DNA of 64,000 bases, from positions 7,205,501 to 7,269,500 of the forward strand of contig JAUIMM010000519.1 in assembly GCA_031769625.1 (NCBI GenBank), read 5' to 3'. Each line of letters opens with the position of its first letter. Position 1 is the stretch's first letter. A program made the translations under genes and the position numbers. The notes beneath the pieces were generated by a model, which had not been told where the DNA came from, did not search any database, and saw only the letters and a list, made by a program, of their open reading frames with translations. The DNA is from Taudactylus pleione. Taxonomy: Eukaryota; Chordata; Amphibia; Anura; Myobatrachidae. Below, in pieces: positions 56,470-64,000 of the stretch.

Positions 56470-57590
56470 TTTGCTTCTTGGATATTCTGTGGTTTATATA
56501 AAGCAATATTTGTGAAATCCTCATAATATCTCCTAGGGGTTTTTCATTTATTGCTTCCCAAAGAACTCTACGATTGGATGTTCACACTGACAGTCTTTAA
56601 TTCAGGCACACTTCCAGCTGTCATCATATCCAGCATAATTCACTTGTTCCAGCTTTACATTAGGTGGTGCTGTTTCTTGGAACACTACGTCTCTGTATTT
56701 TTTAAGCTTTTTGCCTTATGTCCCCATAGTCTGTATCCTTTAGTTTCTTGGCAGTATCCAAGTATGACTTGAGATCCAGTTTACGTCTCTTCTCCTTAGG
56801 CATCTGTGCATAATCTCTGTACCCAAACACTCTGAGATGATTGGCACTTGGCTTACTTCCAGATCATATTCAAGTGATGTTTTACCTTCACAGCTACTGT
56901 GGGCTCACAATTCTTCCAATATACTGTGGTAGACACTGCTTCTAAATAACTTTTCTATGCTAGTGTCACTCAGCATAGTCCACAGTCTCCCTACAATTTT
57001 ATGGTTTGTCTGCTCGCTGACCCCATTCAGTTCTGGCATGAACGCAATGGTTAGCTGGTACTGAATGACATAGTTCTTCAAGAAGATGGTTACTTCTATT
57101 TCCATTTTCCCTTTAATTATCATATCTCAAAGTCTTTCGTTTTTCACCTGTTTGAGTCTCAAGCAAACTATTGTAGTTTGCAATTTTGCTTATTACTTCA
57201 CTTTTGCCTTTGATGAAGTAAATGTATGTCATTCTTGTGAAGTCATCGATAAATGTCAGGAAATATCAGTATCCATTTATCATTTTCACTTCCATAAGAC
57301 CACAGACATCTGTATGCACCAATGCTAATGGTGCTTCAGCTCTGGTTGTGAACTTTGAGAAGGGAGATTTTCTTACCAATTTTACAGCTCTAACATGCTA
57401 GTCTCTCTGGATTGTTCACAGCTATTCCCTTCACCAACCCTTCAACAATTTTCTGGACATTATCATACCCCCGGTGGCCTAATAACCTATGCCACCTGGA
57501 CAACTACAGATGTCAATTGCTGAGCTATGGGCAACATCTTGTCAATGCACTTATTCACATCCCTGGAAGCACTCAGTTGGTACTCTACAG

Positions 57591-57794
57591 CAGTAGTTCT
57601 AAAACTCGGTCCTCAGGACCCCACACAGGTCATGTTTTCCAGGTCACCTAGCAGGTGCACAGGTGTACTCATTACTCACTGACACATTTTAAAAGATCCA
57701 CAGGTGGAGCTAATTATTTCACTTGTGATTCTGTGAGGAGATCTGGAAAACATGTACTGTTGGGGGTCCTGAGGACCGAGTTTGAGAACCTGTG
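57591..57794. mobile_element. hAT-type MITE inside the copia gag region
   Basis: CAGTAGTTCTAAAACTCGGT at the left pairs with accgagtttgagaacctgtg at the right. TSD ctctacag at 57583-57590 and ctctacaa at 57795-57802 (7 of 8). 204 bp foldback with aggtcatgttttccag / ctggaaaacatg inner arms. Confidence 0.88.
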
Positions 57795-58197
57795 CTCTAC
57801 AATGTACACCTCAGGTGTATACTTTTCATTAGACCTTTCATATGCTGCCTGCAGGGCTTTCCAAATATCATGTGCTGACATTTTCCTGTGAATTATGGAA
57901 TACACGTGTTGTTCCACAACTAGGCCAATGGTTTCCATGACTCTATCCACTTTATCAGTATTTGAATTGTCACCTGGATTTTGTGATCTTCCACAACCCA
58001 TCTAGCTGCATTTCCATTTCGTAATCCTCTGAGCCTCTTAATTTTATAAAGCTCACGCTGGCTAGTGCATTGTTCATTTTCTATTCTGATACAACTACAA
58101 GACTTTTCTGTATACATTGTATACATTTACACTCTGTGTCCTGGCCTATAACCTATTAGTATTTCCTTTTGGTGGAACCTGTGTGGTTTGCAATATG

Positions 58198-58523
58198 TGT
58201 CAGCGGAAAGTGAGATGGATGGTCAGTCCATACAGATTTCCTTAACCAGGATGCTGAGTTTATTAATAGCAGCAGTAAACACATGGTTGACAGCAGTATA
58301 CACAATAAACAGTATGCACAAGGTTAACAGTGGTGGTCACAGGGGCTATAATAGTGATAATAGCAGTTGTCACCTAAGGAGCTAAGTACTGCATGCCCAT
58401 GCAGTATTGTGCAGTACTGTGGCACTCTAAGTGGCATGTGTTGGGTCATGCATTCTCAGTCATACCACCAGGGTCACTGCTCATAGAGGAAGAAGCAGTG
58501 CAGGAGCACGCTTCCCTCTAACA
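58198..58523 (-). repeat. Possible LTR at the 5' side of the copia relic
   Basis: On the minus strand it would start TGTTAGAGGGAAG and end CGCTGACA, 326 bp, next to the copia gag region. No second copy or convincing primer-binding site was found, so this is tentative. Confidence 0.35.
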
Positions 58524-58714
58524 ATTTGGTGGCATAATGTTATGTGGGGACACTGTGGCATAATGTGAACTGGGTAATTGTGTCATAATGTGAATTGGGG
58601 GCACTAAAATATGACATAGTGTTAACTAAAGCATTACAATGTGGCATAATGTAAACAGCTGCACTGACTGGTCTAATGTGAATAGGTGCATTGTGTGGTA
58701 TGAACTGAACTTGG

Positions 58715-59110
58715 CACGGGATGTAGTCGACATCCTGGCGTGTGGGATGCCGATGGTCTGAATACCTGTGCCATAATACCGACAGGTCGGCATCTGACCA
58801 CCTGCATCCCTAAGGTAAGTAACGGGGTGTTAGGGGGAGGTTGGGGTTAAGTAGCGGGGTTAGGGTTACTCATTAGGGGGAGGGTTAGGGTTAGGCACCG
58901 GGTAGAGAGTGTTAGGATTAGAGTGGCCGGGGAGGGGGAGTTTAGGCTTAGGCACTGGCGGGGGAGGTTAGGGTTAGGCACTGGGGAGGGAGGGTTAGGG
59001 TAGGGGTTAGAAAAATCCTTACCTATCTTCCCTATGGGTGTCGGGATTCTGTCTGTCGGGATGCCACTGTCGGTATTCTGACCAGCGGCATCCCGACAAC
59101 GGGGATTTCT
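58715..59110. repeat. Telomere-like MITE (gggatgccg / gttaggg family)
   Basis: The left part has gtgggatgccgatgg and ataccgacaggtcgg. The middle has ggttagggttaggcac repeats. The right part has gtcgggattctg and gcggcatcccgac. Same family as 16527-16885 in inverse orientation. Confidence 0.65.
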
Positions 59111-59114
59111 ACCC

Positions 59115-60118
59115 AACCCCTTGGCACGTTATATATTAAAATGTATTTGGTCATTTTTGTAACAATTAATAATTTATTTAATTCCTTTTTTTTAACCAAA
59201 CACCATTAGTTTTAATACATGGAAGTGGGTCACGGCCTATTTGAAGTTGGACATGCCTGCCATAGGGAATGCCCAACCTACATTAACAGCATTTAAGTGA
59301 ATTATTTTTAGTGTTTTCTTTTGTACAGTTGTTTTTGTACTTATACTCTGATACCCTATTACTGTGAAATGTTTTCTATTTCACCATGTACAATGCTGGG
59401 TACACCTTGTTGCGCCCTATGAATAAAAGTGAGTAATAATGTATCATAACACCTTCAATACTGTGACTTCTTATTGCCACTTTATAGGATCGTCACACTT
59501 CATCCTCAATGTTAGTTTTCTGTGCAGATCATGCCTTGAATTTTTCAACTAATTTGTAGTTTTTAAAAATGCTATTGGTTTCTTCATAGCATAAGACTGG
59601 AGTACCATGTAGTTTCTAGAAGAGGGTAGTAAAATAGGGAAAACTATGTTTTTATATAATTGTCAAATAAAAGTTTGGAAAACATTTACCTAACATCAGA
59701 GAAGGCCTGTGGCTTAAAATAGGCACAGGTATTCCTCCACATGTGTGCGCAGGAAAAAGGGGGTGGCCAAGCAACACAGGGGCGTTCTGCGAGTCACAGG
59801 GGCAGGCACACCCCATTTAAGCATGCCGGTCGAGCAGAGCTCTGGGCGGTGGATCAGCCCGGACAGGCATCCAGCCCATCGATCCTTCTTGCATTTGCCA
59901 TAAGTGCCCAATGGCCAGTCTTGCCATGCCTAACATGAAATGCCATAACTTGCTGAATAACTCAGGAGTTTTTTTATGTTTGCACATTTTCTTGTGTATA
60001 TATTTGTTGTAATGTGGTGGGAATGTTCAGGGAGGATTTTTTTCAAACAAGGGAACCCTTATGCCAGATCAGTCACAATAGGGGAAATGGAGAATCTTTC
60101 ATAGCCTCACCCAACACC
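59115..60118. other. Non-coding AT-rich stretch
   Basis: No gene or repeat end recognised. Confidence 0.5.
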
Positions 60119-60361
60119 CAAATGTAATAGGGTGAGAGTTTAAAAAATGTGAGAGTTTAGCAGTAAAATGTCACATTGGTCAAGTTTTATCTTCAAAATG
60201 GGAAAACATCTGGATGAGAGTTTAAATTGTGAGAGATTTTTTAGTCTAAAAACATGCAAGTTTCCATGTTCCCGGACTCTATTACATTGGCCGAGTGTAA
60301 AACGTGTGAGAATTTACTGCCAAAATCTCACATTTTCTAAACTCATCCTTTTACATTTGGC
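60119..60361. repeat. Foldback element with ~60-bp diverged arms
   Basis: ccaaatgtaatagggtgaga through gcagtaaaatgtcaca pairs with its diverged inverse at about 60305-60361 (tgtgagaatttactgcc ... ttacatttgg). No exact TSD identified. Confidence 0.65.
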
Positions 60362-60582
60362 CCCAAGGCTCTTTCTTAGCTGATATAATGAAGAATCTAT
60401 GTTGTCTGACTCGGCAGTTCTAACTTTCACTGCTACGACTGCCGATTTTCAACAAGTTGAATACTTAAATATCGGGGCCTCCCAGTCCCCGATAATTAAC
60501 ATGATGTATGGACCCCTGATGGTGCTAAAAATCGGGAATGTCGGCATCCATTGTTTTAGAGAAATAATAAATGAAATAAAGG

Positions 60583-60621
60583 TATTATTATTATTACTAC
60601 TAATAATAATAACAATAATAA

Positions 60622-60662
<41 letters not shown>

Positions 60663-60682
60663 ATTATAATTATTATTCTACT
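60583..60682. repeat. Compound trinucleotide microsatellite (TTA / AAT / GTA)
   Basis: ttattattattactac, then aataataataac, then thirteen or so gtagta units, then aattattatt. The open frame across it encodes isoleucine and valine runs and is a product of the repeat. Confidence 0.95.
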
Positions 60683-61273
60683 TCAGACATCACAAAAAAC
60701 AATGCAATGAAAGGGGGTAAAGCGCAGTGCACTCTAGGGCAAGAAACATGTTGGGCATTGGGTATACAATGGCTACACATTTGTCTTACCTCCTTCCATA
60801 CAATTGTTTTATATGTTGCCACAAGTAATTAAAAAATAACTTTGATTAATGATGCAGGCTCTCAATACTAATAATAATTTCGGTACACTTTGGGGTGAGC
60901 TAAATGTACGTCAGTTTGCGGAGTAAATCTTGTGTGTTTTGCATTGCACATGCCAAAGAACATGCAAGCACAGGTGATACAGGGTTATGCATTGCCATAT
61001 GCAGTCACACCTCAACTTGTAGCTAAAAGAGCGCAACTGAACTTCAACAGGGGCGTTCTCACGTGAGAAAAGTTTAGTTACAGAGTGTTGACAGAATTGA
61101 GGGTTATCCGAAGTTGACTAGAAGCATAAATTTGGCTGTTATCAGAAGTGTCTTTTGTGCCAAGGATAGGGCTGTTGCCAGTACACACTGATGGTGCTGA
61201 CAGGTATCAAACAAAACACATAGATAAGGGCGGTCTAATTGCAAAGATGCATACACCTCTGCGTATAACCAAC
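60683..61273. other. Non-coding stretch
   Basis: No gene or repeat end recognised. Confidence 0.5.
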
Positions 61274-61281
61274 GATCCGGT

Positions 61282-61883
61282 CAGAGCCAGCCCTAGGCAT
61301 AGACAAACTAAGCAAATGCCTAGGGCATTTGGAATGTCTAGGGGCATCCAAGTCTGCCTAGGGCCGGTGGTGGCTGGGCAGAGACTCTGGCAGCTACTAC
61401 TGCCGCTGCATAGCGTCCGCGATCGGAGCTCAGCTGACAGCTCCGATAAGGCATGGCAGCAACAAACAGTGAGCGGGAACAGCCGGCAGCAGTTTGCGGG
61501 AGCAGCTCACCGGAACAGTGGCTAGTGGTTAGCGCCAGGCAGACTCTGAGGCGTCACACAATCAGAATGAGCTTCTGCACATGGGCCTCCAGCAATCATC
61601 ACACACAACTGCGGTCTGCCAGCCTGAGATGGGAAAAGCGCTGCCCGCGGTTTGCTGTACTTTGAGTCAGATGGCTCTGCAGGCTTCGCTTAAGTAAAGT
61701 AAGTTTGAAACTTGGAGAGGGCCGGGGTGCTGTGGTGCTCACTGCTAGTGGAAGGGTGCTCTGCTGGGATAGGGGTGGTGGGTGAGGGTGGGTGCTGCCC
61801 ATACCCCTTTTCAGGATCTCATGGGGAGGGGGACACCTCCCAAAATCTTGCCTAGGGCACTAATTTGGCTAGGGCCGTCTCTG
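61282..61883. mobile_element. Non-autonomous hAT-like element, 602 bp
   Basis: CAGAGCCAGCCCTAGGC at the left and GGCTAGGGCCGTCTCTG at the right are imperfect inverted repeats. TSD gatccggt at 61274-61281 and gatctggt at 61884-61891 (7 of 8). Subterminal tgcctagggca words lie at both ends. Non-coding. Confidence 0.82.
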
Positions 61884-62024
61884 GATCTGGTTCTAGTTTT
61901 GTACACGCAATGCGGAAGCAACCAATCTTTCATTGAAACTTTAGGGCAACACCAGAGACTACACTACACATGCCTTTTGGTATGGGTGTGGTATGAAAAG
62001 TTTATATAAGAATATTGAGAGGTT

Positions 62025-62790
62025 CTGAATGTCGACAGTCTGAATGTTGACATGGATTTTTCGTTGACAATCGCAAAGTTGACATGCAAATAGGGGTTGT
62101 GTATGATATCCCGACACTGGGAATTTCGGCTGTCAATATACTGATAGTGGCACCCCGATGCTTACAATCCCGACAGGGGAACGGTAAGTAGTGTTCTCCT
62201 GTCCTTTTTACCCCGTAACCCTACTTTCCTGCACCCTGATACTAACTCTCCTCACCTCACATCCTAACCCTCCCAGTATGTGCCCAAACCTAACCCTCCC
62301 CCTTAGTGCCTAATACTATCCTCCCCCTGGTGGTGCCTTACTCTAACCCCCCCTGTCTGGAACCCGGGATGCCTAAACCTCTCGCCCTGCAGCTAACACC
62401 TACCCAGCCCCGCTATACTTAGGTTTGGGATGCCGGTTGTCAGGATTCCGGCGTTGGCATCTCCAGCCATGACGGGATTCCGTCGCCGGTCTTCCCACGC
62501 TAATCGGGGTCCGGCGCCAGGATCCCAGCAGTCGGCAATTGGTATATTAACCGCATCCCGTAGAAAGGTTGCCATGGTTAAAATGTCAATGTTCATAATA
62601 TTTACATGTAACCCGAATGTCCACTTATGGTTTTTCACTTATTTTAGCCTAACCCTAACCTGAAACCTAACCCTAGCCCTAATGCTAACCCGAACCACTA
62701 ACACTAACCCTAACCATAAAAATAAGCAAAATCCAGTGTGTCGACATTATGGTGTCGACATGTTAAAAGCCAACATTATGAACATGTGTA
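62025..62790. repeat. Two telomere-like MITEs, one nested in the other
   Basis: An outer gttgacat / tgtcgacat-type element (62030-62095 and 62570-62785, with gcctaaccctaacc core) surrounds an inner gggatgccgg-type element (62100-62565, with cctaaccct core). This joins the families seen at 7500 and 16527. Confidence 0.6.
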
Positions 62791-63071
62791 AAAACAAACA
62801 CTCCAAGCCGCAGCAAAAGTAAGGGGTTAACACTTCCTATGCTGCTCACAATAGCTGCTAGCCCCCAGATAGATCTTGTCAGCTCTCTCACAAACAATGA
62901 GAAAACCAAAGGTACAGTATGTATCTGTACAATGTAAATGCCCAAACAGCAAGCACATACAGTATGTACATGTATACAAAGAGGGCAGCGCTTGTAGTAA
63001 ACAACACAAGGGTACTAATTATAAATTTATTACCATAAAAATCACAACAATATCAAAATCAACTTTCATAT
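62791..63071. other. Non-coding stretch
   Basis: No supported gene. Confidence 0.5.
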
Positions 63072-63073
63072 TA

Positions 63074-63514
63074 CAGGTTGAGTCTCCCATATCCAAAATG
63101 CTTGGGACCAGGGGTATTTTGGATAACGGAATATTCCGTATTTTGGAATAATTGCATATCATAATGAAATATCTTGGGAATGGGACCCCAATATACACAC
63201 AGAATGCATATATGTGTTATATGCACCTTATACACACAGCCTGCAGGTCATTCTATACAATATTTTCAATAATTTTGTGGCTCAAGCAAAGTTTGTGTAC
63301 ATACATGAAATAAATTTATGTTTCATTTACACCCTATACACACAGCCTGAAGGTAATTTTATACCATATTTTTAATAATTTGTGCCTTAGACAAAGTTTG
63401 TGTACATTGAACCATCAAAAATCAAAGGTTTTATTATCTCAGTCATGCCAAAATTATTCCGTAATTCGGAATATTCCGTATTTCGGAATATTTGGATATG
63501 GGAGACTCAACCTG
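63074..63514. mobile_element. Tigger-like (Tc1/mariner) MITE with internal duplication
   Basis: CAGGTTGAGTCTCCCATATC at the left and its exact inverse at the right, 24-26 bp arms flanked by TA on both sides, as expected for Tc1/mariner. The interior words ttgggaccagg, attccgtattttggaata and ttgtgtacattgaaccatca resemble a mammalian Tigger-type repeat as I remember it; the subfamily is not certain. A ~115-base unit (cacacagcctg(c/a)aggt ... caaagtttgtgtacat) occurs twice in tandem at about 63233-63405. Confidence 0.88.
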
Positions 63515-63516
63515 TA

Positions 63517-64000
63517 CCAGAAAATAAAAAATATACAATGATAATAAAACATATTATGCATAAAAGAAATAATAAAAATCAAGTGAAGACAGCTCGTGAC
63601 CAATCTTTTAAATTATATGGCTCTTAATTCCACACTGGATCACTGTCCCATATGGACTCAGTGTAATTCACTATAGCCCATGTGTGGTTAATCCATATAT
63701 AGCAGCACTTGTATGCACAAACTTTCACATGAATCACTGAATATCCAATAGTGGTAAAGTCAATAGACAGTTTATAGCACCATATAATCGTGAGTGAGAT
63801 TTAATAGCATCCGGAGCCCCAGACTCCCTGCTGATATCCGTACTCACAGTATTAGTTGTGTACGCCAAAACTTCACAGAGGCCAGGTATCAGTGTGCATA
63901 TATTCAATCCACTGTGGGGGATGTACTGCTGGACCCTCGATGATCCATGCTCGCTAATAGCAATGCAGTATTCTCCAAATGATCCAGCGCACCGCAAGTG
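63517..64000. other. Non-coding stretch to window end
   Basis: No supported gene or repeat end. Confidence 0.5.

Larger units (their letters stand above)
53900..58130 (-). pseudogene. Ty1/copia retrotransposon relic (gag, integrase, RT, RNase H)
   Basis: Minus strand, in order. A Gag-like helix block lies at about 58060-57800 (MSAHDIWKALQAAYERSNEK). The GAG-pre-integrase zinc motif is at about 57490-57380 (LLGHRGYDNVQKIVEGLV). The integrase core is at about 57350-57200 (ALVHTDVCG, FIDDFTRMTYIYFIKG) and 57090-56960 (FMPELNGVSEQTNHKIVGRL, the NGV-E motif). An RT palm segment with the YADD active site lies at 55194-54991 (FIVVMYADDLLLSGQEKH). RNase H is at about 54080-53930 (VSLSTTEVEYMAL). Stops and frameshifts abound. 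Three GGGCC-type MITEs and a hAT MITE interrupt it. Copia-type elements are scarce in vertebrates compared with gypsy. Confidence 0.8.

Noticed and set aside
60399..60710. Frame with isoleucine and valine runs as a membrane protein
   Set aside because: The runs are encoded by the trinucleotide microsatellite at 60583-60682.
1..64000. Host protein-coding exons, tRNA or rRNA genes
   Set aside because: No conserved host domain, tRNA cloverleaf or rRNA segment was recognised by eye; short exons cannot be excluded without transcript evidence.

Overview
This window is eukaryotic, repeat-dominated DNA. It holds no recognisable host exon, rRNA, tRNA or CRISPR array. The mixture of elements suggests a large amphibian genome, most likely a frog or toad: a Gmr1-like Ty3/gypsy element, a Ty1/copia relic, an Ac-type hAT, Harbinger elements with Myb/SANT-like genes, a Tigger-like mariner and dense MITEs. 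The amphibian assignment is inference from this mix and is not proven. Introns, AATAAA signals and exact target-site duplications (TSDs) support the eukaryotic reading.

Layout. 783-6567 is a nearly complete LTR retrotransposon with integrase ahead of reverse transcriptase. 6568-18812 is a non-coding mosaic of non-autonomous hAT elements (7664-7799, 8682-8957, 11155-12967, 13767-15768), GATA microsatellites and telomere-like MITEs. 18821-24883 is a full-length hAT element with an exact 8-bp TSD. It has a leader of eleven ~160-bp tandem units and a BED-finger transposase broken once near its middle. 26368-39936 is a Harbinger element with a second Harbinger (33456-38391) inserted inside it. Together they suggest a three-gene layout: a Myb/SANT-like acidic coiled-coil gene, a DDE transposase on the opposite strand, and a second Myb/SANT-like gene.

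40345-58523 is a nest of elements. An LTR element of unknown class (41939-49175, TSD CTGTC) contains a truncated minus-strand Ty3/gypsy element (44834-48042) and Harbinger-type MITEs. A minus-strand copia relic (about 53900-58130) is cut by four Harbinger-type MITEs and one hAT MITE. Many of the MITEs carry the GGGCCTGATTCAG end of the two Harbingers, which are therefore candidate mobilisers. One MITE subgroup (43971-44519, 52313-52838, 52851-53379, 54413-54950, 55984-56469 and the half-copy 48043-48266) is made almost wholly of consecutive hairpins. Their stems are kept while the sequences differ between subfamilies. 58700-64000 holds telomere-like MITEs, a foldback element, a hAT MITE and a Tigger-like element.

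The most unusual items are the hairpin-tiled MITEs with paired stem substitutions, the three-gene Harbinger with its deleted nested relative, the integrase-first retrotransposon with a SCAN-like capsid region, and the hAT element with a 1.8-kb tandem-repeat leader.
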